From Balneola sp. (GTDB taxonomy: Bacteria > Bacteroidota > Rhodothermia > Balneolales > Balneolaceae), in contig PCAT01000020.1 of NCBI GenBank assembly GCA_002730655.1, forward strand, positions 10,489-20,773: a stretch of DNA of 10,285 nucleotides. Reading direction: 5' to 3'. The translations under genes were made by a program, and so were the position numbers. Below the pieces are notes generated by a model, which worked only from the letters and a program-made list of their open reading frames with translations, did no database searches and was not told the DNA's origin. Shown piece after piece: positions 1 to 7,151 of the stretch. The first letter of the stretch is position 1; each line of letters starts with the position of its first letter.

Positions 1-132
1 GATGTTAAGTATGCTAGCCAAAAGGTAAACTCTAATTACTATGTAGATATGAACGAGATGATTAGCTTCCTTAAAATAGCAGAGATGTGTTTTTTCGAGA
101 TGAAGATGTATTATATAACTTTAAAAAGTTAA
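1..132 (+). CDS. Possible C-terminal end of an unrecognised protein entering from the left edge
   Basis: The first frame is open from base 1 to a TAA at 130-132, giving 43 codons that end in ...MYYITLKS. The start would lie outside the window. I do not recognise a family. At this AT content a chance open stretch of this length in one of six frames is quite possible, so this may not be a gene. It could also be the tail of a decayed gene. Between 133 and 246 I see no further gene and no convincing terminator for either this frame or the convergent DCC gene. Confidence 0.22.
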   Translation, partial: DVKYASQKVNSNYYVDMNEMISFLKIAEMCFFEMKMYYITLKS

Positions 133-246
133 AAGGCTTCTTCATTACAACCTATAACAAAGGAATAAAAAGATTATTTTGAGTTCTGAAAAATGATAAC
201 AGTACCTAAGAGTACATGTTCATGATAAATATGTAATTAGTCAAAA

Positions 247-660
247 TTAAGCTGATTTGAGAGAGTTATTTCTAAATCTATCCTCATCAAAGTTACTGGG
301 TATAGTGCAAACATTTTTTCTGCCAAAAATTTTATACCTATTCTTTGAAATTACATCATATAAGTAGTCAGTATATTTTAAAGGAATGAATGAAAAGTAA
401 GAGAGAAATTTAATCGGCGAATTGATTTGTTTTAATATTTCAAATATTGCCTCAGATTTTTTATAAAAATTTCCATCTCTATAAAATATAATACTGGTTT
501 CAGTGTTCCCTAATACATTCTCAGGTAAGGTTAATACAGCGTAATCTGATTTCGACCAGGAAAACAATAAATTTTTATCAGAATCATACTTCATCAAGAA
601 ATGAAGTAACGCGTTACAAAGATTACAAAATCCATCAAAGTATACAACATTATTTTCCAT
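247..660 (-). CDS. DCC-family (DUF393) thiol-disulfide oxidoreductase-like protein
   Basis: This 137-residue protein has the hallmark DCC-family N-terminus VVYFDGFCNLCN, with D9, C12 and C15 forming the D-x-x-C-x-x-C signature. The family is named for this signature and is predicted to be thioredoxin-like. A KSEA segment near residues 68-71 and a C-terminal NRYKIFGRKNVC (107-118, with a third cysteine at C118) also match the usual DCC layout. Its length is normal for the family. There is no signal peptide, so it is probably cytoplasmic or at the inner face of the membrane. It starts at an ATG with no clear Shine-Dalgarno site, as is common in Bacteroidota. It is transcribed away from the uptake cluster across a 158-bp region. 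DCC domains are often found near or fused to HTTM proteins, and an HTTM gene lies 2.7 kb away. A redox partnership with it is my inference. The physiological substrate is unknown. Confidence 0.88.
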   Translation of the reverse strand: MENNVVYFDGFCNLCNALLHFLMKYDSDKNLLFSWSKSDYAVLTLPENVLGNTETSIIFYRDGNFYKKSEAIFEILKQINSPIKFLSYFSFIPLKYTDYLYDVISKNRYKIFGRKNVCTIPSNFDEDRFRNNSLKSA

Positions 661-687
661 CTATATATAAGTAAATATTGTATTTAA

Positions 688-716
688 CCCTTTAGGTTAT
701 AAGGGATATTTTTTTT
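688..716 (+). terminator. Weak terminator-like hairpin with T8 tract in the divergent region
   Basis: CCCTT at 688-692 can pair with AAGGG at 701-705 around an 8-base loop. ATA follows, then eight T at 709-716. An alternative AACC/GGTT stem (686-689 with 695-698) competes with it. The stem is short, and nothing lies upstream on the plus strand to terminate except antisense transcription of the DCC gene. It could be a leader attenuator or chance. It is also near the 5' end of the DCC transcript. Confidence 0.22.
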
Positions 717-721
717 GTTAT

Positions 722-784
722 TTATTTAGATTTAGTCTCTATAAGTATTATATTAGGTATGTTATTAAGAATAAATCTAAATAA
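722..784. repeat. 13-bp perfect inverted repeat in the divergent promoter region
   Basis: The left arm TTATTTAGATTTA (722-734) is the exact reverse complement of TAAATCTAAATAA (772-784). The spacer is 37 bp and the arm centres are 50 bp apart. It sits between the divergent DCC and DUF4856 genes, where a paired operator or an RNA leader structure would be expected. The AT-rich background makes short repeats common, but 13 bp perfect in about 160 bp is less likely by chance. I cannot match it to a known Fur or DtxR box. Confidence 0.5.
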
Positions 785-789
785 CATAC
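757..789. promoter_or_regulatory. 10-bp dyad just upstream of the DUF4856 gene, overlapping the 13-bp repeat
   Basis: GTATGTTATT (757-766) and AATAACATAC (780-789) are exact reverse complements with a 13-bp spacer, and the dyad ends 29 bp before the ATG at 819. The right arm shares 780-784 with the right arm of the 13-bp repeat, so in RNA only one of the two stems could form. It could be an operator or an alternative leader fold. A weak sigma70-like pair lies nearby (TTGTTA 715-720 and TATAAG 740-745, 19-bp spacer). I see no clear Bacteroidota TAnnTTTG element. Confidence 0.35.
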
Positions 790-818
790 TTTAATTTAAT
801 AATAATATTTCAAAAAAG

Positions 819-2099
819 ATGAATTCACTAACACGACTGTTCACACTATTCATTGCATTAATAACGCTGAGTTACTGCGGCACTACTAACACAGAAGAAG
901 AAGTAGATAAAGCTGGATTCTTAAAGAGTAATCTAGGTGACATAAATAGTATCGCCTTAACAAATTTTACTATTCCTTCATCTTACGATATAGAGGGTTC
1001 TTTAGCACCTGGAGCTTATAATGGCCAAAAGCGCCGGTTAGCCCAACTCAAAGAAATTGCTGATTCCTCTAGAAATGAACCAATTAAATGGGATCTAAAA
1101 GCAGCTATCGCAAATGAAAACTATGATATGTTTAATAGTGCTGATGCACAAGGCGGTTCTAATATTCGTACTAAGATAGATGAATTAAATTTTGATGCTG
1201 GTAATACCAGTGTAGCTGATGACTTTGCCAGTTTAGCTGATTTACTTGTACAATCAAGTCAAACAAATTATACGGTAGATGCATCAAATGGCACAGCAGG
1301 AATGATTACTACTGGTAGTAAAAAGAGACATGTAAGCGCTAATGGGTTGGAATATGCTCAAATTTTAGAGAAAGGTCTTTATGGTGCTATGATGTATGAT
1401 CAAATGGTTGATGACTACCTTAGAGATTCTCAGGCTGGCAAAGACAATGAACTAGGGAATAATGAATCATCTATTGATAACTATGCATCATATGGTACCA
1501 GCCGTCAACACAAATTTGACGAAGCATTTGGCTACTTTGGTGCAAACGCAGCAACCTATCCAAATTCTGGAAACACCTCAAGTGGCGATGGTATGTTTTT
1601 AGCTAACTATACTTTTGACTTTAGCGATGAAACAGAAGCAGCATACGGAGTTAATTTGGCTCAAGCAGCAATGAATGCTTTTATCGTTGGTAGATCGGTA
1701 TTAAAAGCAGGCCAAGGCTTTGGACCTTCGCAAGAAAGTGTCAATGAAGATTTATTTGTTGCTGCAAGAGCAGACATAAAATTATATGTAGAAGCAGGAT
1801 TAGCGGCAGCAGCTATGCACTATCTAAATGATGCGATTGCTGATGTATCTGATGCGGACAAAATACATCATTTATCTGAAGCACTAGCATTTATATATGC
1901 AATGTCATTCAACTCAGAGGGTCGATTAACAGCCGAAGAAGCTCATAATGCATTAATTGCAATGGGCTGGTCAAGCTCAGATAGTTCATTAAACGGAATC
2001 TATGGAATAAATTTGTGGACAGTCACTGACGATCAAATGACTTCTGCGATAAATATATTAGATCAATCATTCCCAGGTTTTAAAGATGCAAATTTCTAA
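819..2099 (+). CDS. DUF4856 domain lipoprotein, first gene of a putative metal-uptake operon
   Basis: This 426-residue protein starts with a short hydrophobic signal ending in a lipobox, LSYC (17-20), so it should be lipidated at C20. An acidic run EEE (26-28) follows shortly after, which may favour display on the outer-membrane surface. The body resembles DUF4856: GQKRRLAQLKEI (69-80), an amphipathic GLEYAQILEKGLYGAMMYDQ helix (176-195), HKFDEAFGYFG (231-241), and HHLSEALAFIYAMSFNSE near 350-367. DUF4856 proteins are Bacteroidota lipoproteins of uncharacterised function that are often encoded beside imelysins. The mostly helical sequence suggests an imelysin-like metal-binding fold, but I cannot show that. 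The ATG at 819 follows CAAAAAAG and is the only start giving a full signal peptide. The gene end overlaps the next gene by 14 bp, which suggests translational coupling. A role in iron or other metal capture is inferred from its neighbours. Confidence 0.85.
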   Translation: MNSLTRLFTLFIALITLSYCGTTNTEEEVDKAGFLKSNLGDINSIALTNFTIPSSYDIEGSLAPGAYNGQKRRLAQLKEIADSSRNEPIKWDLKAAIANENYDMFNSADAQGGSNIRTKIDELNFDAGNTSVADDFASLADLLVQSSQTNYTVDASNGTAGMITTGSKKRHVSANGLEYAQILEKGLYGAMMYDQMVDDYLRDSQAGKDNELGNNESSIDNYASYGTSRQHKFDEAFGYFGANAATYPNSGNTSSGDGMFLANYTFDFSDETEAAYGVNLAQAAMNAFIVGRSVLKAGQGFGPSQESVNEDLFVAARADIKLYVEAGLAAAAMHYLNDAIADVSDADKIHHLSEALAFIYAMSFNSEGRLTAEEAHNALIAMGWSSSDSSLNGIYGINLWTVTDDQMTSAINILDQSFPGFKDANF

Positions 2100-3210
2100 A
2101 ATGATCTTTGTCAAGTTTAAAAGGTTTCAAGCCCTTCTTCTCTCATTGTTGTTAGCATGTTTTATTATTAGTTGCGATGGCGAAGAAGGAGCTTTAGACC
2201 TAAGCGGGCAAGATGATCATACTGAGTTATTAACTAATCAGGTTAATAATGTTATAATTCCATCTATAAGTAACTATAAAGACGCTACTGAAACCTTATA
2301 CTTATCAGCAAACAATTTCTGTAGTTCAATAAATGATAGTAACCTAAATAGTTTTAGAGATGCTTATCATAATACTTACAAATCATTTCAGTCTGCAGCT
2401 CTGCATAATTATTATGCTAATATCAATTATGACTTGGTGAACACAACTAATTTGTTTCCAATAGATACACTATTACTTAAAAATACGATAATATCAAGTA
2501 CTTATAATTTTTCTTCTGAATCCCAAAAAAGAGCCAATGGATTCCCTGCTATAGATTATCTCATTTACTCATCTCAGAATACTATAAATTTATTTACATC
2601 AGATGAAAAAAAATGCTCATATCTACTAAAATTGACAGAGTCAATAAAAAATAAAGCTGTACAATTAGATGAAATGTGGGGTGGTAGTTTAAAAGAAAAT
2701 TTCATTAGTAATGACGGTGTAGAAATTGGTAGTTCTATTCATGTCCAACTTAATAGTTCATTATCTTACTATGAAGATCACATAAGAGAAAATAAAGTTG
2801 GTTTACCAATTGGTAGAATAGGTCCACTTGACTCACCTATAGAGGCTGACCCAAGTAAAATTGAAGCATATTACCAGTCTCTATATGATGGTAATGATTT
2901 ATTTGCTCTATCATTAGTAAAAGAATCTATCCAAGAAATGGAAGGTTTATATCTTGGTGGAAATACCTCTAGAAATAATTTAATAAATTCAGGTTATGAT
3001 AGGCTACTAATCAGCAGAGGTCACTCAGAAGTGGATTCCGATATTAAATCACAATTTGATTTAATTTACTCGAAAATAGATGAAAGGACCTCAATATCAG
3101 GAGATACAGATTTATATGATGCTATTCAAGGGCTGATCACAATAATGAAATCTGATCTGTTTCCATTATTAAACATACAAGATGCTGATGGTAAAAACGA
3201 TGGTGATTAG
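2086..3210 (+). CDS. Imelysin-like (peptidase M75 family) lipoprotein
   Basis: This 374-residue protein has a positively charged N-terminus, a hydrophobic core and a lipobox FIISC ending at C30. DGEE follows directly, an acidic motif resembling surface-export signals of Bacteroidota lipoproteins. Imelysin-family features are the helical body, the RANGFPAIDYLIYS segment (149-162) at the place of the family GxHxxE motif, and ENKVGLPIGR (235-244). In that motif the usual histidine is proline (P154) and the glutamate is aspartate (D157). Imelysins are implicated in iron uptake and are not proven peptidases in most cases. An ATG at 2101 (residue 6), one base after the previous stop, is an equally plausible start and keeps the signal peptide. 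I kept 2086, which has AAAG just before it. The gene is coupled to the DUF4856 gene by overlap. It probably binds metal or a metal complex at the outer membrane and supports the downstream receptor. Confidence 0.87.
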   Translation: MQISKMIFVKFKRFQALLLSLLLACFIISCDGEEGALDLSGQDDHTELLTNQVNNVIIPSISNYKDATETLYLSANNFCSSINDSNLNSFRDAYHNTYKSFQSAALHNYYANINYDLVNTTNLFPIDTLLLKNTIISSTYNFSSESQKRANGFPAIDYLIYSSQNTINLFTSDEKKCSYLLKLTESIKNKAVQLDEMWGGSLKENFISNDGVEIGSSIHVQLNSSLSYYEDHIRENKVGLPIGRIGPLDSPIEADPSKIEAYYQSLYDGNDLFALSLVKESIQEMEGLYLGGNTSRNNLINSGYDRLLISRGHSEVDSDIKSQFDLIYSKIDERTSISGDTDLYDAIQGLITIMKSDLFPLLNIQDADGKNDGD

Positions 3211-3310
3211 TTAGTTAGATAGTTGGAATTATAAACTATTCTCTTCATTCAACCACAATACTATTTAAAAGCTATTAGTTAGTTAAACAAAATACGATGA
3301 CCTAATCGTT

Positions 3311-3344
3311 AAAACGCCTGTTTTGAAAAATAGGCGTTTTCTTT
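3311..3344 (+). terminator. Strong intrinsic-terminator-like hairpin between the imelysin and HTTM genes
   Basis: AAAACGCCT (3311-3319) is the exact reverse complement of AGGCGTTTT (3332-3340). The stem can extend inward by a G-U and three U-A pairs to a UGAA loop. The stem foot supplies TTTT, and CTTT follows (3341-3344), so it looks like a bidirectional A-tract/U-tract terminator. It ends only 16 bp before the HTTM start codon, leaving no room for a promoter downstream of it. It may set a lower level for the two distal genes by partial termination, or terminate fully if a promoter lies in 3211-3310. That stretch otherwise shows only a short imperfect direct repeat, ATTAGTTAG, at 3206 and 3274. 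Confidence 0.8.
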
Positions 3345-3356
3345 AAATAAAACAAA

Positions 3357-4694
3357 ATGCTAACAGAGATTGTAAATAAACTAACAAATAAATCATTTGA
3401 AACAACAGATATTTCGCCCCTAATAACGTTCCGAATATTTATTGGGGTAACTCTATTTATAACAATTCTGCGATTTTGGATAAATGGTTGGATCGAAGAA
3501 CTCTACATAAGCCCAGAATATCATTTTAATTTTATTCCCAACATAGATTTTTTATCTGATGTTGGCATATATATAATATTCACAATTCTTTTAATCTTAT
3601 CTATATTTATAACATTTGGCGCATTTTATCGTATTAGTACAGCCTCTTTTTTTTTGCTTTTCACATATATAGAATTGATTGATAAAACGTATTATCTAAA
3701 TCATTATTATCTAGTTTCAATACTTACCTTCTATCTAATATTTCTACCTGCGAATCGAGCGTTTTCTCTAGACTGTTATTTTAATCCCTCATTAAAATCG
3801 AATCTATGTTCAAAATGGCATATAACTTTAATCAAGTGCCAACTCTCAATAGTATATTTTTATGCAGGTTTAGCAAAAATTAATAAGGATTGGCTCATAA
3901 ATGCTCAGCCACTTTATACATGGCTCCCTGGTAAATTTGGTATACCGATTATAGGCAAATTCACTCATTTAAAAATCACAGCATTACTATTCAGCTGGGT
4001 TGGTTGCGTTTATGATTTGACCATTTGGCTCTTTTTGTGGATCAAAAAAACCCGAAAATATGCATTTTATGCAGTCATTGTGTTTCATGTAATGACCGGT
4101 ATACTTTTCCCAAGAATTGGAATGTTTCCAATGATAATGATTGCAGCTACTACAATCTTTTTACCCTTAAATTTCCATAATAAATGCTTAGAGTTATTAT
4201 CAATAAAAAAACGTGAAACTAAATCAGAGCGTATAACAAGAAAAAAGAAAAAAAATGTAATTTTTGTATACTATTTGATGGTTTTATTCCTAGGTATTCA
4301 GATTCTAATGCCACTCAGGTATCATATTTTTTCTAATAACATTTATTGGGATGAAATTGGCTATCGATTTAGTTGGAGGGTCATGCTCATGGAAAAAAAC
4401 GGCTACACAAATATAGTAGTTATTGATCCACATAAGAAAATCCAATATCAGTTAGATCAAGACTTATATCTAAGCAAATTTCAACAACAACAAATGAAAT
4501 CTCAACCTGATATGATTTTACAATTTGTCAATTATGTAGGCGACGAATTCAAAAAAATTAATGGATACCCACCTGTAATTAATATTCATAGTAGAATGTC
4601 TCTAAATGGAAGGAAAAGTCAACCATTTTTCATTGATACCGTAAATGTATACAAAAATAATCTTGATAAATTTCTACATGAGTTTAAGTCTTAG
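3357..4694 (+). CDS. HTTM / vitamin K-dependent gamma-carboxylase-like membrane protein
   Basis: This 445-residue polytopic inner-membrane protein has about eight or nine hydrophobic segments (near 22-40, 70-90, 94-109, 114-131, 155-171, 205-228, 236-252, 256-271 and 300-320) and a soluble C-terminal part. Its motifs run in the same order as in human GGCX: LIDKTYYLNHYYL (107-119), IVYFYAGLAKINKDWL (165-180), FHVMTGILFPRIGMFP (243-258), a GYRFSWRVM segment (335-343), and MSLNGRKSQPFFID (414-427). K174 aligns with the catalytic base K218 of human GGCX, and H116 with H160. The similarity continues into the C-terminal beta-rich region, so this is more than an isolated HTTM domain. In GGCX this architecture couples reduced vitamin K oxidation to carboxylation of protein glutamates. 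Whether this bacterial protein carboxylates anything is unknown. The gene overlaps the receptor gene downstream. Confidence 0.9.
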   Translation: MLTEIVNKLTNKSFETTDISPLITFRIFIGVTLFITILRFWINGWIEELYISPEYHFNFIPNIDFLSDVGIYIIFTILLILSIFITFGAFYRISTASFFLLFTYIELIDKTYYLNHYYLVSILTFYLIFLPANRAFSLDCYFNPSLKSNLCSKWHITLIKCQLSIVYFYAGLAKINKDWLINAQPLYTWLPGKFGIPIIGKFTHLKITALLFSWVGCVYDLTIWLFLWIKKTRKYAFYAVIVFHVMTGILFPRIGMFPMIMIAATTIFLPLNFHNKCLELLSIKKRETKSERITRKKKKNVIFVYYLMVLFLGIQILMPLRYHIFSNNIYWDEIGYRFSWRVMLMEKNGYTNIVVIDPHKKIQYQLDQDLYLSKFQQQQMKSQPDMILQFVNYVGDEFKKINGYPPVINIHSRMSLNGRKSQPFFIDTVNVYKNNLDKFLHEFKS

Positions 4695-7107
4695 AATTTT
4701 ATTTATTTTTGCTACTCTATTTATGTGTCAAAATAATTATATCTACTCTCAAGAGTTCATTTTGTCAGGTAAAGTACAAGATACCTCAGGCAACGACCTA
4801 CCAGACATTGTGATATATTCTAGTCAAATTAATCAGTATTCAGTCAGTGATAGTCTAGGCAATTTTAAATTTACTTATAAAAAGCCTAGCCTTGTTATGT
4901 TATATGCGAGCGGACTAAACATAATACCAGACAGCATAGCTGTTGACTTAGCTTTAACAACAAAGATTGTATTTATAGTAAATTACCAATCTGTTCAATT
5001 ATCAGAAATTACTGTTCTTAATCAAAATAGTGTATATAATACTCGATTCCTCAGATCAGTGGAGGATTTTGGCATTTATGAGGCAAAAAAATCTGATGTT
5101 ATTAATCTAAAGGATTTAGTTGCAAATAAATCAAATAACAATGCCCGTCAAATTTACAGTAGAGTATCAAGTATAAATATATGGGAAAGTGACTATTTTG
5201 GATTGCAGTTAGATATTGGGGGAAGAGGTCTAAGCCCAAATAGATCTTCAAATTTTAATACACGACAAAATAACTATGAAATTAGTGCTGATCCTCTAGG
5301 TTATCCCGAAAGCTATTATACCCCCCCATCACAAGCAGTGGATCAAATTCAACTGGTAAGAGGTGCGGGTGCGCTGCAATATGGAACACAGTTTGGTGGA
5401 TTACTAAATTTCATAATGAAAGACGGAGAAAATAGCGATCCTATTAATGTAGAATCATCACAAAGCTATGATAATCATGGAACCTTTAGTTCATACAACA
5501 GCCTATACGGTGGGGCGAAGAAACTAAATTATTTTCTTTACTTGCAACATAAAAAAGGTGACGGTTGGAGAGAAAATTCAAGTATCAAACAGTATGGCTT
5601 TTATGCTTCCATGAATTATAGATTTAGCAAAGGTTTTCGAGTATATCTTGAGTATACACATATGAATTATGTTAGTCAGCAGCCTGGCGGACTCACTGAT
5701 AAGAATTTCTACATCAATCCAAAATTATCAAATAGAAACCGAAATTGGTTCAATGTAAATTGGAATCTTTATTCAAATAAAATTGAATATTCTCCATTGA
5801 ATAGACTAAAGATAAATAATACCATATATGGACTTATTGCTAGTAGAAAATCAATAGGATTATTAGACGATCCTACGGTCATAGATAATATTGGGAATCG
5901 CGATTTATTAGATGGTAGTTTTGATAATCTTGGAACCGAAACGCGTATTCAATACGATATACCTCTAAAAAATAATTTAAATAATACAATACTATTGGGT
6001 TCTAAACTGTATAGAGGCGAAACTAATTTCAAACAAGCAATAGGTAGTGCTGGATATGACGCAGATTTTAGTGAGTTAGATACAACAATTTTTTCAAAAC
6101 CAAAATCCGATTTTAAATTTCCAAACTATAACAATGCAATATTTCTAGAGTCTATCATTAGATTAAATAAGAACATAAGCCTTATCCCAGGATTCAGATA
6201 TGAATATATTAAAACAGAATCTAATGGCTATTATACATACAATAAAAAGATAAATAGTTTTGAAGATTTTGTAGAGGAAATTATAAGAGATACTCTATCT
6301 GAAAATCGGAGAATATTTATTTATGGCGTTGGCTTATCAATTAGAAATAATTTGTTTACAGAATTTTATGCTAATGCAACATCAAACTATCGTGCTATAA
6401 ACTTCTCAGATATTCAAATTCAAACGAAGACACAAATCGTAGATAAAGAGATAAAAGATGAATCGGGTTATACCATTGATCTAGGAATGAGAAAAGATAA
6501 CCAATCGCTATCAAAGTATGATCTCTCTCTTTTTTACACACGGTATTCTAACAAAATTGGAGACATAATTGATGATGGGCTTCGAGTGAGAACAAATATT
6601 GGGTCAGCACAAATTTTTGGTTTAGAATTTCATTATGAAAAAAGTTTAAGCACATTTAGTATCCTTAACAGATTCGATGCATTAAATTTTTATTTAAATG
6701 GATCAATTAACCGGGGAAGATATGTAGCAATTAATGATCGACAACAATCATTCGTTAGTAGTGGTAATTATATTGAAGAGAATCCTAAATACAATTTCAA
6801 AACAGGTATTTACATACTAAAAAATAAAATGGCGTTTAGTTTACAATCACAGTTTACAGGACTTCAATTTTCAGATGCAGCAAATACCGAAAGATCTACT
6901 CAAGGTATATATGGAATAATACCAGATTATTATGTGATTGATTTTTCATATGAATATACGATTAATGATTATTTAACTCTTCATTTAGATATCAATAATT
7001 TGACCAATAATTACTTCTTTACTAGAAGAGCATCCGCATATCCTGGGCCAGGCATTATACCCGCTGCTAATCGTACATTAAATTTCACAATTATAACGAC
7101 ATTGTAA
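4678..7107 (+). CDS. FecA-type TonB-dependent outer-membrane receptor
   Basis: I start this at the ATG at 4678 (809 residues, 17-bp overlap with the HTTM gene), because it begins a clean type I signal peptide MSLSLRILFIFATLF ending near YIYS (21-24). An in-frame ATG at 4645 would add 11 residues. A carboxypeptidase-regulatory-like domain follows (about 27-104), then a TonB-box-like EITVL (110-114). The plug domain (about 129-251) has IGGRGLSPNR (180-189) and YYTPPSQAVDQIQLVRGAG (213-231), which resemble the ferric-citrate receptor FecA and its Bacteroidota relatives. The rest is a beta-barrel of alternating aromatic strands ending in NFTIITTL, not the usual terminal aromatic. There is no N-terminal secretin/TonB signalling domain, and no sigma/anti-sigma pair nearby, so it is a transport-only receptor. 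Its ligand is probably a ferric or other metal chelate. The 44-bp gap before convergent truA holds only a weak AT-rich stem. Confidence 0.92.
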   Translation: MSLSLRILFIFATLFMCQNNYIYSQEFILSGKVQDTSGNDLPDIVIYSSQINQYSVSDSLGNFKFTYKKPSLVMLYASGLNIIPDSIAVDLALTTKIVFIVNYQSVQLSEITVLNQNSVYNTRFLRSVEDFGIYEAKKSDVINLKDLVANKSNNNARQIYSRVSSINIWESDYFGLQLDIGGRGLSPNRSSNFNTRQNNYEISADPLGYPESYYTPPSQAVDQIQLVRGAGALQYGTQFGGLLNFIMKDGENSDPINVESSQSYDNHGTFSSYNSLYGGAKKLNYFLYLQHKKGDGWRENSSIKQYGFYASMNYRFSKGFRVYLEYTHMNYVSQQPGGLTDKNFYINPKLSNRNRNWFNVNWNLYSNKIEYSPLNRLKINNTIYGLIASRKSIGLLDDPTVIDNIGNRDLLDGSFDNLGTETRIQYDIPLKNNLNNTILLGSKLYRGETNFKQAIGSAGYDADFSELDTTIFSKPKSDFKFPNYNNAIFLESIIRLNKNISLIPGFRYEYIKTESNGYYTYNKKINSFEDFVEEIIRDTLSENRRIFIYGVGLSIRNNLFTEFYANATSNYRAINFSDIQIQTKTQIVDKEIKDESGYTIDLGMRKDNQSLSKYDLSLFYTRYSNKIGDIIDDGLRVRTNIGSAQIFGLEFHYEKSLSTFSILNRFDALNFYLNGSINRGRYVAINDRQQSFVSSGNYIEENPKYNFKTGIYILKNKMAFSLQSQFTGLQFSDAANTERSTQGIYGIIPDYYVIDFSYEYTINDYLTLHLDINNLTNNYFFTRRASAYPGPGIIPAANRTLNFTIITTL

Positions 7108-7151
7108 GCTACAAAAATATACCAGAGCTGCTTATTTCCTTTATTAAAATT

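Noticed and set aside
180..246. Terminator after the DCC gene
   Set aside because: The best stem is GTAC/GTAC around CTAAGA, four pairs with no T-tract on the minus strand.
740..818. Fur box in front of the DUF4856 gene
   Set aside because: The region has AT-rich words such as TAATAATAAT, but nothing close to the 19-bp Fur consensus dyad. In such AT-rich DNA partial matches mean little.
4645..4647. ATG at 4645 as start of the TonB-dependent receptor
   Set aside because: It would lengthen the overlap with the HTTM gene to 50 bp and put extra residues before a signal peptide that is complete from the ATG at 4678. It cannot be fully excluded.
7108..7151. Bidirectional terminator between the receptor gene and truA
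   Set aside because: Only a weak AT-only stem (TTTATT with AATAAA) can be drawn, without a GC core, so I do not call it.
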